Below are positions 1 to 7,685 of a DNA stretch of 35,052 nucleotides, in pieces; the first letter of the stretch is position 1; each line of letters begins with the position of its first letter. Made by a program: the position numbers and the translations under genes. Where the stretch lies: contig CAYWOD010000009.1 in assembly GCA_964459805.1 (NCBI GenBank), forward strand, positions 1 to 35,052. Direction: 5' to 3'. Under the pieces are notes generated by a model. That model was given only the letters and a program-made list of their open reading frames with translations, did not search any database and was not told the origin of the DNA. The DNA comes from DAOVRL01 sp964459805 (GTDB lineage: Bacteria; Planctomycetota; Phycisphaerae; Sedimentisphaerales; Anaerobacaceae).

Positions 1-60
1 CTCATACACCTACCCATTTCCCGGATGTGTCCCATTTTTTTAAGGTTCCTTGTGAATTTC

Positions 61-90
61 TTGCTTGCTGTGCGTTTTATAGAGTATAAA
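61..90 (+). promoter_or_regulatory. possible sigma70 promoter for the lipoprotein gene
   Basis: TTGCTT (61-66) and TATAAA (85-90) are separated by 18 bases and lie 46 bases upstream of the ATG at 136. The -10 box is good and the -35 box is imperfect. AAGGAG at 122-127 is a clear ribosome binding site for the downstream gene. Confidence 0.35.
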
Positions 91-135
91 GTCTATAAGA
101 TATGAATTTGCCAATGATTATAAGGAGACGCAAAA

Positions 136-2742
136 ATGTCTAAGTCAAGAAGCTTTGTAAATGTTGCCGTGCTTGGAGTGCTGGTTCTGGGTGTTATTTT
201 CGCAGCATCGTCCTGTAAGCCCAAAGCCAAAGAACCGCCGCAGGCGCCGCCTGTTGAGAATTTGTTTGCGGTACAGGTGAACAATTTTCAATACACGCTC
301 AGCCAAATCGACCAGTTCTTGATCGGCGTCTCGCCCGTTCCTATGGGGCTCCAGATGGTGGTGCGCATGCAGTTGGCCGGCGTACTCAGCAGCCCGGAGT
401 TGGCCGGCGTGAATATGAACGGCAGCTTTGCGGCTTTTGGCGTGCTCATGCCCGCCGAATCGCCCGAAGCTAAGCCGGCCTCAAGAATGTTCTTAGCAGG
501 ACTCTTGCCCGTGACCGATTACGACAAGCTCGTCGGCGGCAATCCAAAATTCAGCAAGCCCGACGACAACGGTATCTCCAAGATCACAGTGAGTCTCGGG
601 GTGCCCGGTGTACCGGCGGGCCCGGCCAAAGCCGCAGGCGGGCCGGTAATGCTGATCACCCAGCTTGGTGACTATGCCCTGGTCACATCGAACGGCCAGT
701 ACGACAAGCTCGTCCAGTATAAAAAACTGATGGCGCCTAAAAGCAGCGCCTCCACAGAAGCGGCGCAATTGGCGGGCGTTTCGGATTCGGCCCTGACCCA
801 ACAGGCCGCAAAAGAGCCCATCTGGATCTACGGAAACATCCAGACCGTCTCCAACGCCTTCGGACCCTTGCTGTTCGAGAAGATTGAAGAGATGAAGACA
901 ACGATAACGAATATAGATTCGAACATGCAAGAGAGCATCGAGAAACTCGAGGAGATGAGAAACAATTTGGCCGACACAGATTCCAATAAAGCAAAGACTG
1001 CTGAGATCAACCAGAAAATACAATACCTAAAAGACCAGCAGAGCGATCTCCAGACGGCAGTTGAGGAACTTAAGCAGGCAGAGAACCGCCTGGCGACGCT
1101 TGATCCTCTTCGCGAAAACGAAGAAGAGGTGGAGAAACTTAAGAGGCAAATCGAGGTCCTAAGAGAGCGAAAGAAGCTGGCCGGTAGTGTCCAACAACAA
1201 ATTGAAAAACTTGAGCAAGTCAGGGACGAGCTGCAAACCGAGCTTTCGGCAGTGACCGATCAGCTTGACCAGCAGATCCAGACGATGAAAGAGCAGCAGA
1301 ACAGACTGAGTGCTCTTCAATCCCAGGAGACAATTGAAAAGGTAATGGATATGTATCTCGGTATTCTTGAGACGCTGATGAAAGAGACCAGGTCTCTGAC
1401 TGTGGTTGTCAGCCCCAGCCCCGAAGTCCTGCGCATCACCGAAACCGTCTTCGCGGTCCCCGGCACGGATATGGCCGATATGTTTACCTCCGATGCCACA
1501 GCGGGCCGAGAGAACGACCTCCTCGGATACCTCGAAGACGGGGCCGCGATGAATTTCGCAGTCAAGATGGACTCGCCTTTCTGGAAGAAACTCACCGTCA
1601 AGAGTGTGGACCTGATGGCGATGCTCGGTGGTACCGATGTGTCCGCGGAGGATATGGCGAAAATGAGAACGCTTGCAGCCGATGCGGTTGACGCCCTTGG
1701 CGGACCGATGGCCGGGACGTTTTCAATTGATACGACAGATGATACGACAGCGTTCGACCTGAAGTATGTTATGGCGGTTAAAGACGTTGACAAGTTCAAT
1801 AAGGTAATCGACGAATCCGTAGAGATGTTTAGTACCGCAGGCATCGCCGATTTTTATAAGAGTATGGGAATGGAAGTTGACTACAGTCTAAAGCAGGGCG
1901 CCGACACTTACAAGGGCGTTTCGATAGATTCGGCCCGGCTCATTATGAAGTCAACCGAACCCAATTCACCGTCCGGGCAAATGATAGACACAATGTACGG
2001 CGGCGGAATTGATTATCGATGGGGCGTGGTTGACGGGCTGTGTGTCATGGCCATCGCCGACGATGTGGATCCGGCGGTGCGCGAGCTGATTGACCGGGTC
2101 AAGGCCGGCGGACCAAAAGAAATCTGCGATGAGATAAAAGAGGCCCTGGAGATGCTTCCCGGGGCGGAAAAAGCTGACTTTCTCGTTACGTACAACTATG
2201 TCAGGCTCTTCAAGCTGATAGGAGCAATGATGCAGGGCATGGAAATGGGTGGTCCGGGTGCGAAGATGCCGCAAATTGACGTTCCGAGCAAGAGCAATAT
2301 CAACATCGCAGGTCAAGTCGGTGACGGCAAAATAGTCGTGGATATCGCCGTGCCGAAGCAGCATTTAGCCGAGCTAATGTCCGCATTTATGAAGTTACAG
2401 CAGCAAATGCAGGCAGAGGACGTCCGGGGCAAAGCCACCAAAGACATAGCGAGGGCAAAGATCGGAATTATCGAAAATGGACTGGAGAGATTTGCCCTTG
2501 ACTGTGGGCGCTATCCGGATGATTCGGAGGGGCTCGAGGCGTTGTTTGTTGCGCCTGGCGACCTTAAGGAAAAATGGAACGGGCCCTACCTCAAGAAAAG
2601 CCAGTTGAATGACCCGTGGGGCAATCCTTACGTTTACGTCGAGAAAGGCGAGGTAAACCCCGGCAGTTACGACCTTATTAGCTTCGGAGCGGACGGCGAG
2701 GAAGGTGGTGAAGGTGAAAACGGGGATATCTTTAACGATTAG
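136..2742 (+). CDS. large lipoprotein with coiled coil and C-terminal T2SS G-like domain
   Basis: 868 aa. The N-terminus has a hydrophobic segment ending in a lipobox (AASSC, Cys at about residue 27), so it is probably lipid-anchored outside the inner membrane. Residues about 245-400 are a long charged coiled coil rich in Glu, Lys and Gln. The last about 95 residues (CGRYPDDSEGLEAL, WNGPYL, DPWGNPYVY, DLISFGADG) match the globular part of type II secretion major pseudopilins (GspG family), but the methylated N-terminal helix of a true pseudopilin is absent. Fusing a pseudopilin head to a lipoprotein is unusual; similar domain reuse occurs in planctomycetes. The substrate is unknown. The start is set by AAGGAG eight bases upstream. 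Confidence 0.85.
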   Translation: MSKSRSFVNVAVLGVLVLGVIFAASSCKPKAKEPPQAPPVENLFAVQVNNFQYTLSQIDQFLIGVSPVPMGLQMVVRMQLAGVLSSPELAGVNMNGSFAAFGVLMPAESPEAKPASRMFLAGLLPVTDYDKLVGGNPKFSKPDDNGISKITVSLGVPGVPAGPAKAAGGPVMLITQLGDYALVTSNGQYDKLVQYKKLMAPKSSASTEAAQLAGVSDSALTQQAAKEPIWIYGNIQTVSNAFGPLLFEKIEEMKTTITNIDSNMQESIEKLEEMRNNLADTDSNKAKTAEINQKIQYLKDQQSDLQTAVEELKQAENRLATLDPLRENEEEVEKLKRQIEVLRERKKLAGSVQQQIEKLEQVRDELQTELSAVTDQLDQQIQTMKEQQNRLSALQSQETIEKVMDMYLGILETLMKETRSLTVVVSPSPEVLRITETVFAVPGTDMADMFTSDATAGRENDLLGYLEDGAAMNFAVKMDSPFWKKLTVKSVDLMAMLGGTDVSAEDMAKMRTLAADAVDALGGPMAGTFSIDTTDDTTAFDLKYVMAVKDVDKFNKVIDESVEMFSTAGIADFYKSMGMEVDYSLKQGADTYKGVSIDSARLIMKSTEPNSPSGQMIDTMYGGGIDYRWGVVDGLCVMAIADDVDPAVRELIDRVKAGGPKEICDEIKEALEMLPGAEKADFLVTYNYVRLFKLIGAMMQGMEMGGPGAKMPQIDVPSKSNINIAGQVGDGKIVVDIAVPKQHLAELMSAFMKLQQQMQAEDVRGKATKDIARAKIGIIENGLERFALDCGRYPDDSEGLEALFVAPGDLKEKWNGPYLKKSQLNDPWGNPYVYVEKGEVNPGSYDLISFGADGEEGGEGENGDIFND

Positions 2743-2798
2743 AGTGCTCACCGCAGCGCTATCAACCAATACTCAGATATCCGGGTGAAGCTAACCGG

Positions 2799-2942
2799 TC
2801 AAAAGCTCAGGTCGCGGCCTTCGTGGATCGCCAGGCCGATCTGCTCGACCTTGCCGGCCTGGCCGTTGTACCAGAGCAGCCAGCGGTCATCCCGCTCATC
2901 GTAGACGGCAAACGGCTTGTAGCAGGCGTCGCCGTCCCAGGT
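2799..2942 (-). pseudogene. 3' remnant of a beta-propeller glycosidase gene
   Basis: Reading minus from 2942 gives a clean 47-residue tail beginning TWDGDACYKPFAVYDE and ending LAIHEGRDLSF before a TGA at 2801-2799. The WDGDACYKPF and WLLWYNG motifs look like the last blade of five-bladed propeller glycosidases (GH43/GH32-like; family assignment is tentative). There is no start codon or upstream part of such a gene. It abuts a palindromic repeat and the 3' end of the MGH1-like gene, which reads through it in another frame. One base fewer in the A6 run at 2985-2990 would join the two frames. Confidence 0.6.
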
Positions 2943-4626
2943 ACTTCCGCCAGCCGGCGGAAGTTTCGCTCGTCGCCCTACTTCTTTTTTGAGGGAGCTT
3001 ACCCGTAACTCGGCCGAGTGAGGCGGCCGAGGCTATCTCTTTGCCGGCGGCAAAGACGTGCAGGCCCTTGCCCCTGCCGTACTTTGTGCCTGTTCTGTCC
3101 CAGACGATAGTAATTATTCGTCCGTGATATAAGACGTTATCGAGGCAGAAGCAGTCCCACGTACCGGCCGGAAGGAGCGGATTAACTTCGACAATGTCGT
3201 CGGCTCTCGGGCGCAGGCCGACCAGGCCCGTGATAATCAGGTCGCAATAGGACGAATGGTTGTAATCCTTGCCCCGCTCCTTGCCGCCTTTTCCGGGGTT
3301 CCAGGTGCCGTCCTTCCAGCTCTTTAAGCGTGTTCGAGAAATCCAGTCCCCGGTGAAGGGATTGAGGTTTTCGTCAATCCAGGGCACAATGCGCCCATCG
3401 TCACGCTTGAGGCGGTGAGATTGAGTGTAGATTCTAAGCGTTTCAAAGTAATCGGCCCTGCTGACCGAATCTTGCTGATAGTTGTTGAGCACATTGGCCA
3501 AGGCCGTCAGGGTTACCGCCGTTGACAGCGGCCAGCTCGGCCCCTTCCATTGGCACTCGTGGCCCGTGTAGAGAATAGCGAACCGCGGGTGACGCTGCTC
3601 GGCGGTCGTAGGCCCGAACGGAGCATAAAAGCCCTTCGGGTCCATCAACTGCTTCCAGGCGACCTCGTAGCCGGCGCCGGCAGCCGGCAGATTGAAGTAC
3701 CAGGGCGTATAGCCGTGCTGCTCGCGGACATCGACGAGCGTTTGTTTATTGCGAGGCAGCGTCTTGAAGAACTTGGCCTGGTCGTCCCAGAGCTTGTCCT
3801 GGACCAGTTTCTTGATCTTCTGCGCCTTGTGGCCAAACCGCTCGGCGATATCCTCCTTGCCGGCAAGATTCGCAATCCTGGCGATAGCTACAGCGTCACC
3901 GTACATATAGGAGTTGATCGTTGCCCGTTTGCCGCTTCCGCCAACCGAGACTTCCATACCATCCCGGTCGTCTATCTGCCAAAAGAGGCCGTCGGGTTCG
4001 AGTCTTGACTTTTCCCATTCTTCGTAGTTCTTAACCAAATCGGCGAGCAGGTCGGTGATAAGCTCTTTGTCCGGCCGCACCAAGTATCGTGCGTAGAGCG
4101 AATCGGCGGCCCAGAAGCTGTAACGCCGCGGCGAGCCGCCCTTGCGGAACCAGAAGACCGCATAATCGTCCAGATACTTGGCCTCGTGTATCCATCGGCC
4201 TTCGTAAAAGTGATGGCCGGCGGGGCAGTTGATCGTGTTGTGCTTGCCGGACCAGCCCACCTTGGGAAGGAACTCGGTAATCACGAACCCGTCCGGCGTC
4301 TCCTTGATATGCTTGCGATAAGTCCACCAGCGAAAGTAATAAGTCCGCTCGAAGTCCTTGTCCGGGCACTCAAATAGAGGAATGTTTGCCCTGAGAAATC
4401 CCCACGCCTTATCATTCGGGACATGCTGAACGTATAGCTCCTCGTCATTTTCGCCGAACCGGTCGATGTAATGCCTGAACGAGGCAGCTTCCAGCACGTA
4501 TGGCCCCGCCGCCTCCTGCCCGGACGCTGTGAAATTCACTCCCTGCCCTGAGCCGGTCGAAGGGATGAAACTCGAAATCCCAACAAGCAGCAGCTCTACC
4601 CCGAAAATCCGTCTTACGCAGTCCAT
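2896..4626 (-). CDS. secreted MGH1-like glycoside hydrolase, altered C-terminus
   Basis: 576 aa. A hydrophobic signal-like N-terminus is followed by an alpha/alpha-toroid glycosidase domain of the mannosylglycerate hydrolase MGH1-like/GH63-like type. Visible family features are EPDGLFWQIDDRDGME (about residue 215), QHGYTPWYFNLP, GPSWPLSTAVTL, and the final NPLLPAGTWDCFCLDNVLYHG region. It probably removes sugars from oligosaccharides outside the cytoplasm; the substrate cannot be read. The family end is near KEIASAASLGRVTGKL (about residue 540). The remaining residues read through a repeat and into a foreign glycosidase fragment, so the natural stop has been lost. A REP-like repeat sits in the N-terminus (residues about 21-27). 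GAAGGG lies upstream of the ATG. Confidence 0.75.
   Translation of the reverse strand: MDCVRRIFGVELLLVGISSFIPSTGSGQGVNFTASGQEAAGPYVLEAASFRHYIDRFGENDEELYVQHVPNDKAWGFLRANIPLFECPDKDFERTYYFRWWTYRKHIKETPDGFVITEFLPKVGWSGKHNTINCPAGHHFYEGRWIHEAKYLDDYAVFWFRKGGSPRRYSFWAADSLYARYLVRPDKELITDLLADLVKNYEEWEKSRLEPDGLFWQIDDRDGMEVSVGGSGKRATINSYMYGDAVAIARIANLAGKEDIAERFGHKAQKIKKLVQDKLWDDQAKFFKTLPRNKQTLVDVREQHGYTPWYFNLPAAGAGYEVAWKQLMDPKGFYAPFGPTTAEQRHPRFAILYTGHECQWKGPSWPLSTAVTLTALANVLNNYQQDSVSRADYFETLRIYTQSHRLKRDDGRIVPWIDENLNPFTGDWISRTRLKSWKDGTWNPGKGGKERGKDYNHSSYCDLIITGLVGLRPRADDIVEVNPLLPAGTWDCFCLDNVLYHGRIITIVWDRTGTKYGRGKGLHVFAAGKEIASAASLGRVTGKLPQKRSRATSETSAGWRKYLGRRRLLQAVCRLR
2943..2964. repeat. short palindromic element at a gene-fusion junction
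   Basis: Perfect 9-bp inverted repeat: arms ACTTCCGCC and GGCGGAAGT around AGCC. It lies exactly between the glycosidase tail fragment and the end of the MGH1-like gene and resembles dispersed REP-like palindromes. A deletion or insertion at this element would explain the junction. Confidence 0.6.
4546..4564. repeat. REP-like dispersed repeat inside a coding sequence
   Basis: CCCTGAGCCGGTCGAAGGG belongs to the widely seen dispersed motif that translates as PSTGSGQG-type peptides. Here it encodes residues just after the signal-peptide core of the glycosidase and keeps the frame open, as expected for an insertion tolerated in a linker. Confidence 0.65.
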
Positions 4627-4692
4627 ATCAAATGCCCTTCTATCTTTGCCGGCCCCCTTCTCGAAAAAACGTATGCAAAATTCTACGCCGCC

Positions 4693-4808
4693 GATCAGAG
4701 TATGTCAATGGTGGAGAGCTCTCGGTGGGGTAATCGGGCTGACAGAACAGGCCCTAAGCTGTAAGCTGGCTCCTGGGCTTGAGTGGACGTGCCGCCCCCC
4801 AACTGATC
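4693..4808 (-). ncRNA. structured intergenic region, possible small RNA (6S-like?)
   Basis: Between two minus-strand genes. GATCAG and CTGATC close a roughly 116-base stem-loop. An inner stem pairs CAAGCCC with GGGCCTG (minus sense), leaving asymmetric bulges, and TACCCC can pair with the G-run near the closing stem. A closing stem, central bubble and terminal stem recall 6S RNA, which often follows a small cell-division coiled-coil gene (zapA/zapB); the neighbour at 4859 is such a small coiled-coil gene. I could not match conserved 6S sequence, so the class is speculative. Confidence 0.3.
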
Positions 4809-4858
4809 TTGTTCCTGATACTGCGTTTCCGGGCTTTGGGTACCTTGTGGTTTTTCCC

Positions 4859-5119
4859 TTAGCCGCTGTCTTCCTCGAGCAGCTTTCTCAGGTACGTGTT
4901 CTCCCGCCGCGTTGCTTCAAGATCGAAAAGCTGATATTTGATGCAGACACGCAGGTAATCCAGCGATTCCTGCAGACTGTTTATGCTCTTCTCGAGCTTC
5001 TTACGGTTGGCTTGTGCCTGTTTGGCAAGGCTGGCCAATTTTCTATGCTGCGGATCAGCCGCCTCCCCAAATTCTTTGACCAATTCGTTGAGTTTGTCTT
5101 CCAGATTTGTCTCGTCCAT
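4859..5119 (-). CDS. small coiled-coil protein of unknown function
   Basis: 86 aa, almost entirely helical and charged, with heptad-like Leu spacing (LEKSINSLQESLDYLRVCIKYQLFDLEATRRENTYL, in separate segments). No membrane segment or catalytic motif. Start chosen at MDETN because AGGAG lies nine bases upstream; the in-frame ATG at 5140 has no ribosome binding site. It precedes the structured intergenic region and the glycosidase on the same strand. ZapB-like division proteins are similar in size and coil content, but no sequence link is visible. Confidence 0.6.
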   Translation of the reverse strand: MDETNLEDKLNELVKEFGEAADPQHRKLASLAKQAQANRKKLEKSINSLQESLDYLRVCIKYQLFDLEATRRENTYLRKLLEEDSG

Positions 5120-5482
5120 CACCCCATGCTCCTGACACATGCAAATCTTTTCAAATCACCCGGATTAGAGATTCTCCGAAGCCTGTTGTATGTGAATATA
5201 GCAAAATCCATACCCAAACGCCGAAGAACTGGCTCGGCGCCTGATTTAGCCGGTTCGCCCTATAAAACGCCCCAGAGACAGGCTTTATGTGTTGGCCTTA
5301 GCTTTTGTTCATCCTTTCCGAAGAGCGAGTCTTATGCGGATTAGGACTCCATGTTTCCGAAAATCAACGCCAAAGCCTTGCCCACATCCCACAGCGGGGT
5401 TTAACAACCTTGCCAGGAAATAGTTGCGCCTAATGTTGATAATTGTAAACACAATCGTTGATTTGAAACCCCAACCCTGCCT
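5120..5482. other. intergenic host DNA, no gene recognised
   Basis: No reading frame with a ribosome binding site and protein-like composition is seen on either strand. The stretch ends just before the tandem 23-bp repeats proposed as the prophage end. Candidate terminal TG dinucleotides lie at 5478, 5483 and 5486. Confidence 0.5.
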
Positions 5483-5485
5483 TGT

Positions 5486-5531
5486 TGTAGTTTGCGTTTC
5501 TAAATGGCTGTAGTCCGCGTTTCTAAATGGC
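5486..5531. repeat. two tandem 23-bp repeats, candidate transposase-binding sites at prophage left end
   Basis: Two directly adjacent copies (5486-5508 and 5509-5531) begin TGTAGT and end GCGTTTCTAAATGGC, differing at two positions only (TT versus CC). Mu-type phages carry multiple roughly 22-bp MuA sites just inside ends that start with TG. The position fits: it separates host-like genes from the last gene of the leftward phage arm. The right end lies outside the window, so neither a matching end nor a 5-bp target duplication can be shown. Confidence 0.5.
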
Positions 5532-5664
5532 ACAAATTACGGCTATATGGCAGTAAGGGTGGACACCTGGTAGGGTGGGAAAAATGCAAATCCAGGTGGC
5601 CTAAACGGAAAAAATGAAAAAGTGGCGATTTTTATTATTTTTTTTATGATCGCAGGTTTTTTCT

Positions 5665-5690
5665 AAAAAAGGCAGCCTTTGAACTGCGGT
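5665..5690 (-). terminator. weak terminator candidate after the leftward phage operon
   Basis: Minus sense GCAG, 8-base loop, CTGC, then C and six T. The stem has only four pairs. It lies about 30 bases beyond the last stop codon of the leftward operon. Confidence 0.3.
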
Positions 5691-5715
5691 TAAAGTACCA
5701 TTCAACGGTATTGAC

Positions 5716-5970
5716 TCACTGTTTAATCCTATTGTCCCACTTGCCCAATGGGCACTTCTCACCGTCGATTCTCGCTTTAGCCGGGACGAAACACCGACAG
5801 ATCGAGCAAAATAAGGCCCGGCCGAGCCAATAGTTCTTTTCGCATTTCTGACACATCCGCACCCTGTCATCGGTGAACTTGTATTTTTTACCTCGCACAA
5901 AACGACTGTAACCTTGTGCGATGTGCGTCAACGTTACGCCAGCCTGTTTGGTTTTTTTACAACATCCCAT
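5716..5970 (-). CDS. small zinc-binding protein (DUF6171-like)
   Basis: 84 aa. Cysteine pattern CQKC near residue 43, then CSICRCF, a KARID segment and CPLGKW near the end. This arrangement resembles small DUF6171-type zinc proteins of phages (family recalled, moderate certainty). The ATG overlaps the upstream stop as TAATG, so translation is probably coupled; the longer frame from 6003 would overlap the previous gene needlessly. Last gene of the leftward arm. Confidence 0.65.
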   Translation of the reverse strand: MGCCKKTKQAGVTLTHIAQGYSRFVRGKKYKFTDDRVRMCQKCEKNYWLGRALFCSICRCFVPAKARIDGEKCPLGKWDNRIKQ

Positions 5971-6599
5971 TATATTGTGAGAACTGCTGTTCCGCTTTCG
6001 CAAGCGTGAATATTTCCATCTCCAAATGGCGTATCACAAGCCGCTTTATTCGTAAAAGTTGAATCCAAATCGGCACAATTCGGGTAGCCACTCTTTATGA
6101 CTTCGGCATAGAAAATTACCGCCTCATAACAGTAGTGATCTAAAAAGGTTGAATCATCAAAATCAATCATGAATATCAATTTTGCGTCAATTCCCGTACT
6201 TGATATCGTCAGCTTCAAGTCAACCCGACCAAAACTACATATATCTTGGTCGTACGAGGTGCAATTTGGCGTTACCCATTTCTCAAGAATCCTGGTCACT
6301 AAAATTGATTTAGTGTATTCGCAGATGCCTGATATTATCGGTTTGGTCAACTGAAGCGTATGTACACCATTGATTATCGAAGCGATTCCGTTCTTGATTT
6401 TGTAGTCATAAAGATTCCCCGGCTCTCCCGTTATGCAAGTACAATCCTGAACTCCTGTTATTTCGATTTGACAAGTAGATGGAGCCCTGCCAATACAAAA
6501 GCCGCACGGGTTTGGAGCCCAGACGCCCATTTGCACTTTATCTATGACTGGATTAAAACGGATCTTGAGGGTGCTGGGATTAAATTGTAACTTTGCCAT
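5970..6599 (-). CDS. cysteine-rich phage structural-type protein, unknown function
   Basis: 209 aa, beta-rich, no signal peptide. It contains about a dozen cysteines (CGFC, TCQIE, DCTC, GIC, NCTS, DIC, CYEA, NC, AC, HAC), suggesting disulfides or metal sites. It starts MAKLQFNPSTLKIRFNP. Lower GC than the transposase block. It follows a small unknown protein and the FN3 protein in the spike-like set, so an exposed virion or adhesin role is plausible but unproven. Confidence 0.6.
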   Translation of the reverse strand: MAKLQFNPSTLKIRFNPVIDKVQMGVWAPNPCGFCIGRAPSTCQIEITGVQDCTCITGEPGNLYDYKIKNGIASIINGVHTLQLTKPIISGICEYTKSILVTRILEKWVTPNCTSYDQDICSFGRVDLKLTISSTGIDAKLIFMIDFDDSTFLDHYCYEAVIFYAEVIKSGYPNCADLDSTFTNKAACDTPFGDGNIHACESGTAVLTI

Positions 6600-6601
6600 A
6601 A

Positions 6602-6991
6602 TTAGGAGGGTGGGTTACACGGCTCACATTCTTCGTACCCCTGGAATACATTCGCACATCGCCAATGGTCGAATATATATGACACCGGTAAAAGCTTGTT
6701 CGTCTCGATTAGCGGGCTGGCCTCGTTTAATGCCGTGCCGTTCATTATTGTGCAATAGACCTCTATGCCGGCCCCCCATCCGCTCGTTACCTCTGAGCCA
6801 TGCATATCCAACAAGTTACACGTAATATGGTCGTTATCGGTGGCAGATTCCTTCGTTTTCGCCAACCGCACAATTCCAATTTCAGGATGTCTGACTGCAC
6901 GTGACTTCTGGATTACCTCCGGTGACCTAAGACGCTCTCTTCTTGCGGCCTGGTCGCTTTGAGCACTACGTCTGATCGTCTCGCTGATCAT
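6602..6991 (-). CDS. hypothetical phage protein
   Basis: 129 aa from MISETIRRSAQSDQ. The start is set by the preceding gene, whose TGA ends at 6993, one base before this ATG. The N-terminal 30 residues are a basic helix; the rest is beta-like with HPEIGIVRLAKTKE, GSEVTSGWGAGIEVYC and a C-terminal CANVFQGYEECEPC. No family recognised. Its place between the FN3 protein and the Cys-rich protein suggests a related virion role. Confidence 0.6.
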   Translation of the reverse strand: MISETIRRSAQSDQAARRERLRSPEVIQKSRAVRHPEIGIVRLAKTKESATDNDHITCNLLDMHGSEVTSGWGAGIEVYCTIMNGTALNEASPLIETNKLLPVSYIFDHWRCANVFQGYEECEPCNPPS

Positions 6992-6992
6992 T

Positions 6993-7685
6993 TCAATAGG
7001 CCTCCCAGCTTGCGAGCAGGCCCGTAACGGCAAGAGGCCCGCCGGAGTCGGCAGTCGCCGCCACATAATCTGTATTTTGCGATTCACCCGCCCCTGTAGC
7101 ATAGCTGCGGACGCAGAACCGGTACTGCTGACCGTCAGACAAGGCGTCTGAGGTCCATTCGTATTCCCCGCTGCCGCCGATATTGTACGCTACAGTGGCG
7201 TCGGGACTGGCGAAGTCGAAACCGCTACCGGAATCTATGAAAATCCGAAACCCGGTGGGTATTATCTCTTGCCCAATTTCGGTGTATCGCCAAAGCACTT
7301 TCAGCTTGCCGCCGCTGACCTTCTCAATCTCCAGGCAGTGCGGACAGTTCGGCGTTAGGGGGATCATATCACCATCAGAATCGATGGTGATCACTGCAAT
7401 AGGGCCGTCTAAGGATTCGATGCCGCAATCGCTTACCTGGCGGCGGAGATAGTGCCAGATAGTCTTAGGCGCCAACACCTGATGTGGAACCGTCACCTGA
7501 CTGTCAGTCAGCTCCATGACCGCTTGTATATTATCGTAGTCCATATCACCGTCCTGGCCGCGATAGACTGTTTGGCAGCCGTTAATCCGTTGCCAGAACC
7601 AGCCCAGGCTCAGGACCGTCCCGAGCGAAAAGGCATTTGCCGTCATGCCGGCAAACAGCGAGTCTTTTAGCCATTTGGTCCTCAT
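6993..7685 (-). CDS. phage protein with fibronectin type III-like domain
   Basis: 230 aa. The C-terminal about 95 residues read as an FN3 beta-sandwich (LKVLWRYTE, GFRIFIDSGSGFDF, YEWTSDALSDGQQYRFCVRS). The N-terminal half carries a CPHC pair and DSDGDMIPL. No signal peptide. FN3 modules are common in tail and adhesion proteins. The start overlaps the upstream stop as ATGA, so translation is coupled to the beta-helix gene. Confidence 0.7.
   Translation of the reverse strand: MRTKWLKDSLFAGMTANAFSLGTVLSLGWFWQRINGCQTVYRGQDGDMDYDNIQAVMELTDSQVTVPHQVLAPKTIWHYLRRQVSDCGIESLDGPIAVITIDSDGDMIPLTPNCPHCLEIEKVSGGKLKVLWRYTEIGQEIIPTGFRIFIDSGSGFDFASPDATVAYNIGGSGEYEWTSDALSDGQQYRFCVRSYATGAGESQNTDYVAATADSGGPLAVTGLLASWEAY

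Noticed and set aside
4529..5344. Plus-strand frame of 271 aa opposite the glycosidase start, structured spacer and coiled-coil gene
   Set aside because: It is antisense to better supported genes, starts in the REP-like repeat and has no domain-like sequence.
5309..5533. Minus-strand 74-aa frame over the tandem repeats
   Set aside because: It starts in the repeats, has no ribosome site and mixed composition; it is a by-product of the repeated sequence.
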